Source: Pseudomonadota bacterium (GTDB taxonomy: Bacteria > Myxococcota_A > Polyangia > Polyangiales > Polyangiaceae). Taken from it: 64,000 nucleotides of DNA. The first letter of the stretch is position 1. Each line of letters starts with the position of its first letter. Below the pieces are notes generated by a model. The model had not been told where the DNA came from and ran no database searches. It saw only the letters and a program-made list of their open reading frames with translations. Positions 16,408 through 25,091 of the stretch are shown piece after piece. A program made the translations under genes and the position numbers. The DNA lies in NCBI GenBank assembly GCA_023398955.1, contig JAEWRL010000144.1:62001-126000 (forward strand), given 5' to 3'.

Positions 16408-17076
16408 ATGCAGCAAGCGTCGACCCTCATCGATACGACCATCGGCAGGAAGGCCGTGATGGCGATAACAGGCATAGTCCTGTTCGGATTCGTCATCGGG
16501 CACATGCTGGGTAATCTCCAGGTTTTCCTCGGGCCGGAGGCGCTCAACGCCTACGCCGACAACCTACACACTTTGGGCCCACTGCTTTGGGGGGTGCGAC
16601 TATTTCTTCTCTTCGCGCTGGTCCTCCACATCGCCATGATGTTCTCGCTGTGGGGGAAGACCATTGATGCGCGCGGCACCGCCTACCGCATGCGACGCTA
16701 CTCCACGAGCGACTACGCCTCGCGGACGATGTGGCTCACTGGACCGCTGATCTTCTTCTTTCTGGCGTATCACATCGCGCATTTTACCTATCCGGGCATC
16801 GCGATGGGAGACTACGAGCACCTTGGCTACTCCCAAGTGTACACCAACGTCGTCAACGGGTTTCAGGTGCCTTGGGTAGCGGCGCTCTACGTGCTTGCAC
16901 AGGGTGCCTTGGGGTTGCACCTCTATCACGGTGGATGGAGCATGCTCCAATCCCTGGGATTGGCGGGTGGAAAGCAAGAAGCGCGTCGACGTGCTTGGGC
17001 GCGATCCATCGCTGCGGTGGTCGTCATCGGCAACATTTCGATCCCGGTTGCAGTGCTGGCCGGCGTCATCAGGTAA
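16408..17076 (+). CDS. sdhC: Succinate dehydrogenase/fumarate reductase cytochrome b subunit
   Basis: A 222-residue membrane anchor with about five transmembrane helices (for example AVMAITGIVLFGFVIGHMLG, LFLLFALVLHIAMMFSL, LTGPLIFFFLAYHIAHF, VAALYVLAQGALGLHLYHG, AAVVVIGNISIPVAVLAGV). Histidines in these helices (GHMLGNL, LHIAMM, YHIAHF, LHLYHG) are the likely ligands of two b hemes. A single large subunit of this kind defines type B succinate:quinone oxidoreductases, as in Bacillus. The ATG is followed by the typical MQQASTLIDTTIGRKAVMAI. First gene of sdhCAB. Confidence 0.93.
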   Translation: MQQASTLIDTTIGRKAVMAITGIVLFGFVIGHMLGNLQVFLGPEALNAYADNLHTLGPLLWGVRLFLLFALVLHIAMMFSLWGKTIDARGTAYRMRRYSTSDYASRTMWLTGPLIFFFLAYHIAHFTYPGIAMGDYEHLGYSQVYTNVVNGFQVPWVAALYVLAQGALGLHLYHGGWSMLQSLGLAGGKQEARRRAWARSIAAVVVIGNISIPVAVLAGVIR

Positions 17077-17091
17077 CAGAGGAAAGCGACC

Positions 17092-19020
17092 ATGGAACTC
17101 AAATCCAATGCTCCAGCCGGGCCCATTGAAACGCGCTGGGACCGTCACCGCTTCGACATGAAGCTAGTGAATCCGGCGAATCGCCGGAAGTATAGGGTAA
17201 TCGTCGTTGGAAGTGGCCTGGCCGGCGGCGCTGCGGCAGCAACTCTCGGTGAACTGGGTTATAACGTTAGCTGCTTCTGTTACCAGGACAGTCCGCGGCG
17301 CGCGCACAGCATTGCGGCGCAGGGCGGAATCAACGCCGCGAAGAACTACCAGAACGACGGCGACAGCATCTATCGTCTCTTCTACGACACCGTGAAGGGA
17401 GGGGACTTCCGGGCGCGCGAGTCGAACGTCTATCGCCTTGCCCAGGTGAGCGTCAGCATCATCGATCAGTGCGTCGCGCAAGGCGTGCCGTTTGCACGAG
17501 AGTATGGCGGCCTACTCGCGAACCGCTCCTTCGGCGGAGCGCAGGTCGCACGAACCTTCTATGCGCGGGGTCAAACTGGTCAGCAGCTGCTGCTCGGGGC
17601 CTATCAGGCACTGGAGCGGCAGATCGATGCCGGCACGGTTTCCATGTACTCGCGCAGCGAAATGCTCGAGCTGATCGTCGTGGAGGGGCGGGCGCGCGGC
17701 GTCGTTGTTCGAGATATGACGACCGGGAAGGTTTCCGCGCATCTCGGGGACGCCGTTGTGCTCGCGACCGGTGGATACGGCAACGTCTTCTTCCTCTCGA
17801 CTAACGCCAAGGGCTGCAACGTTACGGCGAACTGGCGCGCACACCGCAAGGGTGCCTTTTTCGCCAATCCTTGCTTCACGCAGATTCATCCGACGTGTAT
17901 CCCGCAGAGCGGTGAGTTCCAGTCCAAGCTGACGCTCATGAGCGAGTCGCTGCGCAATGACGGGCGGGTGTGGGTCCCGAAGCGTGCCGAGGACTGCTCG
18001 AAGGACCCAAGTAGTATTCCTGAGGCAGACAGGGACTATTACCTCGAGCGAATCTATCCGAGCTTCGGTAACCTGGTTCCCCGGGATATTGCCTCACGGC
18101 GCGCCAAGGACGTTTGCGACCAGGGACGAGGTGTCGGCCCAGATGTCGCCGGTCAGCGGCGCGGGGTGTACCTCGACTTCAGCGCTGCCATTCAGCGTCT
18201 AGGCAAGGACGTTATCGCGGAGCGTTACGGTAATCTGTTTGATATGTATGAGCGCATCACGGGCGAAAGTCCGTATGAGGTGCCAATGCGCATCTACCCA
18301 GCCATCCACTACACTATGGGTGGTCTCTGGGTGGATTATAATCTTATGAGCACCGTTCCTGGTCTATTTGTCGGCGGCGAGGCCAATTTCTCCGATCATG
18401 GGGCAAATCGCCTGGGTGCCAGCGCTCTGATGCAGGGGCTTGCCGACGGATACTTCGTGCTCCCATACACTCTAGGAAACTACTTAGCGCAGTCCGGGCC
18501 GAGTGGGGTCTCCGCGGATCATCCCGAGGTGAAGGCTACGATTGCGGAGGTGGAGTCTCGCATTGGGAAGCTATTAAGGATCAATGGGAAGCGGACGCCT
18601 GACTCTTTCCATCGCGAGCTGGGTGCTCTGATGTGGGACAAGTGCGGTATGGCGCGCGACGCGGCTGGCCTCCGACGTGCCCTTGAGGTTATCCCTGCGA
18701 TTCGCGACGAGTTCTGGTCGAATGTTCGTGTCGTTGGTAGCGGGGAGGGGCTAAACCAGCAACTCGAGAAGGCAGGGCGAGTAGCGGACTTCTTCGAACT
18801 CGCGGAGCTCATGTGCCGTGACGCGCTGGAGCGCGAGGAGTCGTGTGGTGGGCACTTCCGCGAGGAACACCAGACCGAAGAGGGCGAGGCGAAGCGGGAC
18901 GACGATCGGTTCGCTCACGTTGCCGCGTGGGAGTACGCGGGCGCGGATCGCCCGCCGGTGAGGCACGTTGAAGCATTGCAGTTCGAGTACGTAAAGCCCA
19001 CGCAGAGGAGCTATAAGTAA
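17092..19020 (+). CDS. sdhA: Succinate dehydrogenase/fumarate reductase flavoprotein subunit
   Basis: A 642-residue FAD subunit that oxidises succinate to fumarate. It shows the dinucleotide site VIVVGSGLAGGAAAATLGE, the covalent FAD histidine context RRAHSIAAQGGINAAKNY, HPTCIPQSGEF, and the catalytic Arg/His context PSFGNLVPRDIASRRAKDV and HYTMGGLWVDYNLMS, then GEANFSDHGANRLGASALMQGLADG. The length and these spacings fit the type B family. AGGA precedes the ATG; the stop overlaps the sdhB start by one base. Confidence 0.97.
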   Translation: MELKSNAPAGPIETRWDRHRFDMKLVNPANRRKYRVIVVGSGLAGGAAAATLGELGYNVSCFCYQDSPRRAHSIAAQGGINAAKNYQNDGDSIYRLFYDTVKGGDFRARESNVYRLAQVSVSIIDQCVAQGVPFAREYGGLLANRSFGGAQVARTFYARGQTGQQLLLGAYQALERQIDAGTVSMYSRSEMLELIVVEGRARGVVVRDMTTGKVSAHLGDAVVLATGGYGNVFFLSTNAKGCNVTANWRAHRKGAFFANPCFTQIHPTCIPQSGEFQSKLTLMSESLRNDGRVWVPKRAEDCSKDPSSIPEADRDYYLERIYPSFGNLVPRDIASRRAKDVCDQGRGVGPDVAGQRRGVYLDFSAAIQRLGKDVIAERYGNLFDMYERITGESPYEVPMRIYPAIHYTMGGLWVDYNLMSTVPGLFVGGEANFSDHGANRLGASALMQGLADGYFVLPYTLGNYLAQSGPSGVSADHPEVKATIAEVESRIGKLLRINGKRTPDSFHRELGALMWDKCGMARDAAGLRRALEVIPAIRDEFWSNVRVVGSGEGLNQQLEKAGRVADFFELAELMCRDALEREESCGGHFREEHQTEEGEAKRDDDRFAHVAAWEYAGADRPPVRHVEALQFEYVKPTQRSYK

Positions 19021-19775
19021 TGTCCACCATCAACGTCGTGCTCAACGTTTGGCGGCAGCCAAGCGCTGACAAGCCTGGCCAGTTCGCGCGGTACGAGGCC
19101 AAGAACATCAGCACGCATTCGTCGTTCCTGGAAATGCTCGACGTGGTCAATGAGGAGCTTGCGGCGAAGGGTGAGGAGCCGATTGCGTTCGATAGTGACT
19201 GCAGGGAGGGCATCTGCGGGACGTGTGGCTTCGTCATCAATGGGAAGCCGCACGGACCGCAGTCCGAGACCACGACGTGCCAGCTCCACATGCGCAGCTT
19301 CAAGGATGGAGACGAGATCACCATCGAGCCGTGGCGTGCCCGGGCGTTTCCGGTGATCCGCGATCTCGTCGTGGACCGCTCAGCCTTGGATCGGATTGTC
19401 CAGGCGGGTGGCTACATTTCGGCCCGAGCGGGGAGCCCGCAAGACGCGAATGCACTTCCCATCCCGAAACGCAACGCAGACATGGCAATGGACGCGGCTG
19501 CGTGTATTGGGTGCGGTGCTTGCGTGGCGGCATGCCCCAATGCTGCTGCCATGCTTTTCACGGGGGCCAAGGTGGGCCACCTGAACCTGCTTCCACAGGG
19601 GCAGCCCGAACGCGCCACGCGGACCCGCCGAATGGTGCAGCAGATGGAAGCCGAGGGATTCGGACACTGCACCAACCACTACGAGTGTGTCGCGGCCTGT
19701 CCTAAGGGGATTAGCGCTGACTTCATCGCGATGCTCAATCGGGAGCGGTTCCGCGCAGCGATCAAGGGCGAGTAG
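19020..19775 (+). CDS. sdhB: Succinate dehydrogenase/fumarate reductase iron-sulfur subunit
   Basis: A 251-residue electron-transfer subunit. The N-terminal ferredoxin-like domain has the [2Fe-2S] cysteines in CREGICGTCGF plus a distal Cys in TTTCQLH. The C-terminal domain has CIGCGACVAACP and the cysteines of NHYECVAACPKG, which would hold the [4Fe-4S] and [3Fe-4S] clusters. It passes electrons from SdhA FAD to the SdhC hemes and menaquinone or another quinone. ATG shares a base with the sdhA TAA. A strong hairpin follows. Confidence 0.97.
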   Translation: MSTINVVLNVWRQPSADKPGQFARYEAKNISTHSSFLEMLDVVNEELAAKGEEPIAFDSDCREGICGTCGFVINGKPHGPQSETTTCQLHMRSFKDGDEITIEPWRARAFPVIRDLVVDRSALDRIVQAGGYISARAGSPQDANALPIPKRNADMAMDAAACIGCGACVAACPNAAAMLFTGAKVGHLNLLPQGQPERATRTRRMVQQMEAEGFGHCTNHYECVAACPKGISADFIAMLNRERFRAAIKGE

Positions 19776-19811
19776 CGGGACTCCAGCTCCACCTCTGCGC
19801 GAATCCATCTC

Positions 19812-19858
19812 GAGCTTGGCGCGGGGGTGTTCCTTGAGCCCCCCTGCGCTCCGAGCTC
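19812..19858. terminator. Strong hairpin between convergent transcripts
   Basis: An outer stem GAGCT/AGCTC (19812-19816 with 19854-19858) encloses an inner stem in which GCGCGGGGG (19819-19827) pairs with CCCCTGCGC (19841-19849), with one G-T pair. It lies between the ends of sdhB and of the minus-strand gene ending at 19916, so it can serve both. No T-run on either side. Confidence 0.55.
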
Positions 19859-19915
19859 ACTGGGACGGCCGCGGTGTTCAGCGCGCGGCGTCCCAATGAG
19901 CGAGACCCTTATACT

Positions 19916-20383
19916 CTACGACAGCTCCTTCACCGGGAGGATTGGTGCCCAGCGTAAGGTGTCCAGCAGTGTGTCGTCGACCGATAAGCCGCGTTCGCTG
20001 AAATGCAGCGTGTTGGTCTCGCCTCCCTCATGCCACTGGCCAACGAAGATGATTCCCTGGCCCTTCTCGTTGTAGCCAAGCTCAACGATGGCGTTCTCGA
20101 GCCATCGACCGCCGTCACTGAGTTCGATGGCGCGAGGTAGTGTGTAGAAGCCCTCCGACGGAAGGCGACGGAGGGTCTTGGCGTAGGTAGGCGAGCGAAA
20201 GGGCGTCGTGGGTTCCCCCCAGAACCAGCGGTTGCGTCGATTCTGGCGCGGTCGAACAATGAAACGAGTTCCATCGTCTCCGGATTGTCCGATGTAAACG
20301 AGGACGCCGGCGGGGAAGTCTGCTTCATGGCCAGGCATTGCCTGGGTCGTACGGTACAGGCCGGGGGACGGGAGGTCGAGCAT
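19916..20383 (-). CDS. Conserved hypothetical protein
   Basis: A 155-residue protein with no signal peptide or membrane segment. It starts MLDLPSPGLYRTTQAMPG and has many aromatic, strand-like segments (TRFIVRPRQNRRNRWFWGEP, GFYTLPRAIELSDGGRWLEN, IIFVGQWHEGG), ending RWAPILPVKELS. I recall similar proteins only as uncharacterised ones in myxobacteria. The beta-rich pattern with basic patches suggests a small compact beta domain. AAGGA stands 9 bases before the ATG. No function can be proposed. Confidence 0.75.
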   Translation of the reverse strand: MLDLPSPGLYRTTQAMPGHEADFPAGVLVYIGQSGDDGTRFIVRPRQNRRNRWFWGEPTTPFRSPTYAKTLRRLPSEGFYTLPRAIELSDGGRWLENAIVELGYNEKGQGIIFVGQWHEGGETNTLHFSERGLSVDDTLLDTLRWAPILPVKELS

Positions 20384-20520
20384 CGGTTCGTTCCTTGTCG
20401 AGGTCGTTGCTGGTCCCGGACTCTAGTGGAAGTAGGTGAGGGCACAAGATGTGCGAAGCCTGAAACTTGCGACTGGGTGGCGGGTCAGCTGGTGCGCTCG
20501 TCTGTTTGGGGTTCGGCGAA

Positions 20521-21780
20521 TCAGTCGCGGCACGGTTCGGTGGTCAGCCGCAGCACGTTGTTCTCTCCCCCGAAGTTGTCCGGGGCTCGCTCCGCGTGGG
20601 GAACCGCTATCCACTCGTCACCGTCCAAGACGAACTTGTACTGGTACGTTCCGGGGCGAAGCCTAATTGTGAGCTCGAAGGTCCCATCCTCTCTCGGCAC
20701 CATCGGATCTGCCGCCCGATCCCAGCCGTTGAAGCTGCCGACCAGACTGACATTGCGCACGGCGCGGTCGGGCCGGTAGCGCAACAGCGCTCCCGTTGCT
20801 GGAGCAAAGGACACGGTGCAATTGCGACCAGCCTCCTTGGCCGCATAGAGACCCGAGTCGGCTGCTTTTACCAGAGACTCCGCCGTCCCAGCGTCGATGG
20901 GATAGGTTGCGACTCCCGCGGAAACGGTAGTCCTCCTGCCGTGCGGGATGTGCGCTTCGGCGATTCGCCGCCGGATCCGTTCCGCGAGGTGACGGGCATC
21001 GAGGCGGTTGGCCTCTGGTGCCAGAACTGCGAACTCCTCGCCACCGAACCGTGCAACAAGATCGACTTCACGCACCTCGGAGGCCACAGATTCCGCAACA
21101 TGGCGCAGTAGTTCGTTGCCGGCCGGGTGCCCATACGTGTCATTGTACAGCTTGAAACTGTCGATATCGATGAGGATCAGCGAGAGGAGGCGCTGATAAC
21201 GCTCGGCGCGGGCTCGCTCCGCTGTCAGACGTTCCAAGAAATACCCGTAGTTATAGAGGCCGGTCAAGGCATCTGTAATGGCGAGTTGCCGCGTGCGCTC
21301 GTACAAGAGTGCGTAATCCAAATTCACGATATCTGATGCGAGATCCGCGTCGACGTTCGTCCGCATCGCCGTCTCGAAGAATAGCAGCCCCAGTCGGCCC
21401 AATAGTAGCCCGACGTGGTCGAGCTCTGTATCCCGAAGGCTATCCTCCTGCCTGCTCATCCCTTCCTCTGCTTCGCTCAGGGCCGAGCGTGCGCAGAGCA
21501 GGACCACCGCCAGCTCGGAGGTGCTGAGAGCCAAATGCCGCTGCAGGTTTCCCAACTGCTCCATGAGCTGACTCTTCCGATTGCTGACGGCGAGCAACGC
21601 TTGGTCCGCACTCCGTGACTCGTCGATGAGCACTGACAACGTCGTGAGCAGGGCTTCGACTCCGCCCAGACCCTCACTACTCTGGCTCAGAGCTGCGAAC
21701 TTCTCCGATTGGTTCTCGAGGACACGTCGCCAGGCCGCCCGAAGTCTGCCGTTGTCGAGAGAGGTGGGGTGGACGGGCAT
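20521..21780 (-). CDS. Diguanylate cyclase (GGDEF) fused to a CBM48 glycogen-binding domain
   Basis: About 419 residues. Residues 1-165 are helical and unassigned. The GGDEF domain runs from about 168 to 323: DALTGLYNYGYFLERL, LILIDIDSFKLYNDTYGH, active-site RFGGEEFAVLAPE at about 245, and an RxxD inhibitory site (REVD) five residues before it. So it should make cyclic di-GMP and be feedback-inhibited. Residues 342-413 (NVSLVGSFNGWDRAADPM, GTYQYKFVLDGDEWIAVP, FGGENNVLRL) match the AMPK-beta/CBM48 glycogen-binding fold. The combination suggests control of cyclic di-GMP by storage carbohydrate. Start uncertain within about 20 codons. Confidence 0.85.
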   Translation of the reverse strand: MPVHPTSLDNGRLRAAWRRVLENQSEKFAALSQSSEGLGGVEALLTTLSVLIDESRSADQALLAVSNRKSQLMEQLGNLQRHLALSTSELAVVLLCARSALSEAEEGMSRQEDSLRDTELDHVGLLLGRLGLLFFETAMRTNVDADLASDIVNLDYALLYERTRQLAITDALTGLYNYGYFLERLTAERARAERYQRLLSLILIDIDSFKLYNDTYGHPAGNELLRHVAESVASEVREVDLVARFGGEEFAVLAPEANRLDARHLAERIRRRIAEAHIPHGRRTTVSAGVATYPIDAGTAESLVKAADSGLYAAKEAGRNCTVSFAPATGALLRYRPDRAVRNVSLVGSFNGWDRAADPMVPREDGTFELTIRLRPGTYQYKFVLDGDEWIAVPHAERAPDNFGGENNVLRLTTEPCRD

Positions 21781-22034
21781 CTGATCAACCCATGCATAGA
21801 TCCCTGCAGTGGTGCGGCAACGTTGCTGATGCTGGTGTCGCAAGAATATCCGTGTCGGCCGGTTCTCGACGTGAGGGGGCAGTGGTGGCGAGGCTCGCTA
21901 GTGACCGGGTATCCCGCGCGACCAGACCGCATCGGGTGGTCTTCGTACAGCCCGGCGGTAACCGCTGTGCATCGCCGTTGGCCTCAGCTATCCTTGCGGC
22001 GTTCGAGCTGGAAGTCCGGGAGGCCAAAGTAAGC

Positions 22035-22664
22035 GTGGAAAAGACAGCAAAGAAGCGAGGCGCCGCAGGTCGACCGACGGACGACGATCGGGGCGGCGGG
22101 CGGCTCGGTACGGGAAACGGTCGAGCGACGGCTGCCCGGGCGGGACGCACACAGATGCCGACACTACCTGCGACAGGAGGTGCCGCGGCGAGCGAGGCCA
22201 TCGAGATGGGTGCTGCTGCTCCCCAGTTTGCGCTGGTCGACCAACATGGGAACCGCATCACGTCGCGAGGATTGCGCGGCACGTCGTACCTTCTGTTCTT
22301 CTATCCCAAGGACGATACGTCGGGCTGCACACGAGAGGCCTGTGACTACCGTGATGAGGCGACGCGAATAGGTGCACTCGGTGTGCGCCTGTTCGGCGTC
22401 AGTCCCGACAGCGAGGCGAGCCACAAGCGCTTTGCTGAGAAGCACGAGCTGCCATTCTCGTTGCTCGTAGATGGTGATCGAGAGCTGGCGCGTGCGTATG
22501 GCGTCTGGGTGAAGAAGAAAAACTATGGGAGAGAGTATATGGGGGTAGAACGTAGCACCTTCCTCATTGATGCAACCGGGAGAGTCCGCCGCCAGTGGCG
22601 CAAGGTCAAGGTGGCGGGCCACGTGCGAGCCGTAGTGGGAGAGCTGTTGGAGTTGCAGGGCTGA
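22035..22664 (+). CDS. bcp: Thioredoxin-dependent peroxiredoxin, Bcp/PrxQ type
   Basis: The PrxQ core occupies about the last 155 of 209 residues: APQFALVDQHGNRITSRGLR, LLFFYPKDDTSGCTREACDY with peroxidatic Cys and a second Cys five positions later (the atypical 2-Cys arrangement of E. coli Bcp), FGVSPDSEASHKRFAEKH, and VERSTFLIDATGRVR. It reduces hydroperoxides using thioredoxin. TSGC replaces the usual TPGC. The GTG at 22035 has GGGAGG 11 bases upstream and adds a basic, glycine-rich leader of about 50 residues; ATG 22155 would give a core-only protein. Confidence 0.9.
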   Translation: MEKTAKKRGAAGRPTDDDRGGGRLGTGNGRATAARAGRTQMPTLPATGGAAASEAIEMGAAAPQFALVDQHGNRITSRGLRGTSYLLFFYPKDDTSGCTREACDYRDEATRIGALGVRLFGVSPDSEASHKRFAEKHELPFSLLVDGDRELARAYGVWVKKKNYGREYMGVERSTFLIDATGRVRRQWRKVKVAGHVRAVVGELLELQG

Positions 22665-22778
22665 GTGCCTCGTGCCAATCCTCGCGTTCGGGGCAATGCT
22701 GGCCGGGATGACCGCAGTCCAGCGCCGGTCACGGTGAGACGCGAAGACGAGCGGAGGGAGGGGTGCTGTGGGCTTGGG

Positions 22779-23807
22779 ATGCCCGTCCGGGGAGTCGCGA
22801 AGGGCGAGCCCCTTGTCTCTGTCCTACTCCCCGTCTTCAACGCGGCTTCAACCCTTACTGCGGCTCTGCAGAGCATCCGACGGCAGACCGTCCAGAGTTG
22901 GGAGTGCGTGATCGCCGATGACGGTTCCAGCGATCGGAGCCGCGAGATTCTGTCCGCGGTCTCGGCTCAGGACCAGAGATTCCGGGTTCTGACTTTGCCC
23001 CACGACGGGCTGGTTGCGGCGCTGAATGCAGGCTTGCCGCAGTGTCGGGGCGTCTACATCGCGCGCATGGACGCGGACGATGTGATGCACCCTGCCAGGC
23101 TCGGTGCTCAGGTCAGGGCGCTCGAGAGCGATCCGAGCGTCGACGTGGTCGGTTGCCATGTACGAGTGTTTCCCAGAGGTCACCTGCGCCAGGGGCGCAT
23201 TGAGTACGAGAGCTGGCTCAACGAAATGGGGTCAACGGCAACAATCCTCGGGGATGCCTACGTGGAGTGCCCACTGGCGCATCCGACCTGGCTCGCGCGA
23301 CGTGACGCCATGCTGTCGTTCGGTTATAGGGAAGAGGGCTGGCCGGAGGACTATGACCTGATGCTTCGCTGGATACACGCGGGGCTGCGCCCGGCCGTGG
23401 TCCCGCGGCGGCTCCACTTCTGGCGGGACGCGCCTACGCGTCTGTCTCGACTCGGTGTGGCATACTCCCGCTCGAGTATCGTCGCCTGCAAGGCCGCGCA
23501 CCTTGCGAATGGCGTTCTTCGTCGTTCCGATGGGTACGTTCTCTGGGGTTACGGCGATACCGGCCGTGCGCTTGCACGGGCCCTCCTGACTCGAGGCAAG
23601 CGACCTCGCTACATTGTCGAGCTGCATCCCGGCCGGCTAGGGCAGCGGATTCTTGGCGCTCCGGTGGTGCCGCCGGGCTTCTTGCGACAAAGGGTGTCTG
23701 TCCCCGTCGTGGTCAGCGTCGCAGGTCCAGTAGCACGCAGGCAGATTCGGGAGGCCCTGTACGCCATGGCCTACGAAGAGGGAACCGATTTCGTTGTCGC
23801 TGCTTGA
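22779..23807 (+). CDS. Family 2 glycosyltransferase with C-terminal Rossmann-like domain
   Basis: About 342 residues. The GT-A domain shows PLVSVLLPVFNAASTL, CVIADDGSSDRSREIL and the metal-binding YIARMDADDVMHPAR, then EDYDLMLRWIHAGLRP. After residue 245 comes a second small domain with a nucleotide-fold-like VLWGYGDTGRALARALL and ending in short strand-helix units. The donor and acceptor are unknown. Upstream starts exist back to GTG 22665, directly after the bcp stop; ATG 22779 leaves the normal short lead before VSVLLP. The 3' end overlaps the convergent EAL gene by 37 bases. Confidence 0.85.
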   Translation: MPVRGVAKGEPLVSVLLPVFNAASTLTAALQSIRRQTVQSWECVIADDGSSDRSREILSAVSAQDQRFRVLTLPHDGLVAALNAGLPQCRGVYIARMDADDVMHPARLGAQVRALESDPSVDVVGCHVRVFPRGHLRQGRIEYESWLNEMGSTATILGDAYVECPLAHPTWLARRDAMLSFGYREEGWPEDYDLMLRWIHAGLRPAVVPRRLHFWRDAPTRLSRLGVAYSRSSIVACKAAHLANGVLRRSDGYVLWGYGDTGRALARALLTRGKRPRYIVELHPGRLGQRILGAPVVPPGFLRQRVSVPVVVSVAGPVARRQIREALYAMAYEEGTDFVVAA

Positions 23808-24640
23808 CCGCTGTTGGGGGGGCGTTCCTGCACCGACGCCATCGCGAGACACTCGGGCCACGTCACGGCGGGGAAAGGGTAGCTCGGTCTGGCGAACAAG
23901 TAGCCTTGAGCATATTGCACACCACAGTCGATGAGGGCGGTCAACTCAGCTTCGCGCTCGATTCCTTCTGCGACCACCGAAGCGTCGAGGTCGCGGCACA
24001 ACGCTACGATGCTGCTCACCAGCTGTCGCTGGCGGGCGCTGCGCTCGATCCCGAGGACCAAGCCGCGATCGAGCTTCACGATTGTTGGCTCTAGGTCGGC
24101 GATGCTCTTGAGGTTCGAGTAGCCGGCGCCGAGGTCATCGACCACGAGACGGATACCGCCGCGCGATCGAAGCTCGCGGATTACCGTGAGGCATAGATCG
24201 AAGTGGGCGAGGGGAACTGACTCGGTGATCTCGACGTAGAGCTCGTGATCGTGGAGGAACAGCGGATCGTCAGGTCGCACGAGCCACGACTCGGTCAGCT
24301 CTTGGGGATGGACATTGACGAAGAGGCGCCGTCCGGTTGCCAAGGGAATAGCTATTTGGCGGACCATGCGCCCGAGCCGGCCAGTGCATCCCCTCTCGAC
24401 GCTGCGGTTGAAGAGGACTTCGGGATCCTGCAAGGCTGGGACGCGGCACCGGGTGAGCGCCTCGTGCGCGAACACCCGACGCGCCGCAATGTCGATGATC
24501 GGCTGAAAGACGACGAATAGGTCGTCGAGGGTGACGAAATCCCGAGGCGTTTCCTCCGGGGATCTCGAGGTACTCGGAGAGAGCGAGGTTGGCTCATTGC
24601 AGCGGGGCGGCGCGGTCGGGTCGGGATGAATGGATGACAA
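23771..24640 (-). CDS. EAL-domain cyclic di-GMP phosphodiesterase
   Basis: About 289 residues, essentially a stand-alone EAL domain. All catalytic landmarks are present: HEALTR (EAL), FVNVHPQEL, VEITES, VDDLGAGYSNLKSI (the DD metal pair), IVKLDR (Lys), VVAEGIERE, and QYAQGYLF. So it should hydrolyse cyclic di-GMP to pGpG. No sensor domain or membrane segment is visible, and the first 45 residues are proline/serine rich. TTG at 24640 was chosen because AGGAG lies five bases before it; GTG 24667 is an alternative. Confidence 0.9.
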   Translation of the reverse strand: MSSIHPDPTAPPRCNEPTSLSPSTSRSPEETPRDFVTLDDLFVVFQPIIDIAARRVFAHEALTRCRVPALQDPEVLFNRSVERGCTGRLGRMVRQIAIPLATGRRLFVNVHPQELTESWLVRPDDPLFLHDHELYVEITESVPLAHFDLCLTVIRELRSRGGIRLVVDDLGAGYSNLKSIADLEPTIVKLDRGLVLGIERSARQRQLVSSIVALCRDLDASVVAEGIEREAELTALIDCGVQYAQGYLFARPSYPFPAVTWPECLAMASVQERPPNSGQAATTKSVPSS

Positions 24641-24667
24641 GGAGGCTCCTGCCCTGCCGGGCACCAC

Positions 24668-25091
24668 TCGCTGCTGACGGAAACCGGAGATGCGGACCAG
24701 CCGCTTGGCTCAACTCCTTAGGATGTCATCTCGTCACGGGGTTCGTCCAGAGCTCGGGTCTGCATGGGGTCAAAGAATGGGTGTGGGCGGGTACGTCGTA
24801 CGCCGGTGCACGTCGCTGTCGTGCAACCTGCGGCAAGCGGGGTCTTGGCTGCCCGCATCACGCGTGCATTGATCGTTCAGAGCACTCGCCCAGCGTCGGT
24901 GATGGCATGCTCCGGGGCGGCCGAGCAGTGGCCGGCCGCTGCTCCACCGTCGTGGCTCGGTTTGGCGTCCGATATCCCACCAGCGCGAACGGGCGCGAGT
25001 CGAGTGTGTCGCGCTCGCCCGCGAACCCTTCTATCCAGCTGGCGGTGCAAGGCGGTGGACCCGTTCGGGTGCCCAGAGTAGCGTTCCCGCG
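24668..25091. other. 424-base gap, no supported gene
   Basis: Divergent region between the EAL gene and a lipoprotein gene. Two short inverted repeats are visible: TGCACG/CGTGCA (24807-24825) and GAGCAG/CTGCTC (24923-24944). The open frames covering it on either strand have no recognisable domain. It presumably carries both promoters. Confidence 0.4.

Noticed and set aside
15859..16503. Minus-strand frame of 214 codons between sodB and sdhC
   Set aside because: It overlaps the sdhC start antisense and translates into Pro/Arg/Ser-rich text. It reads through the sodB hairpin.
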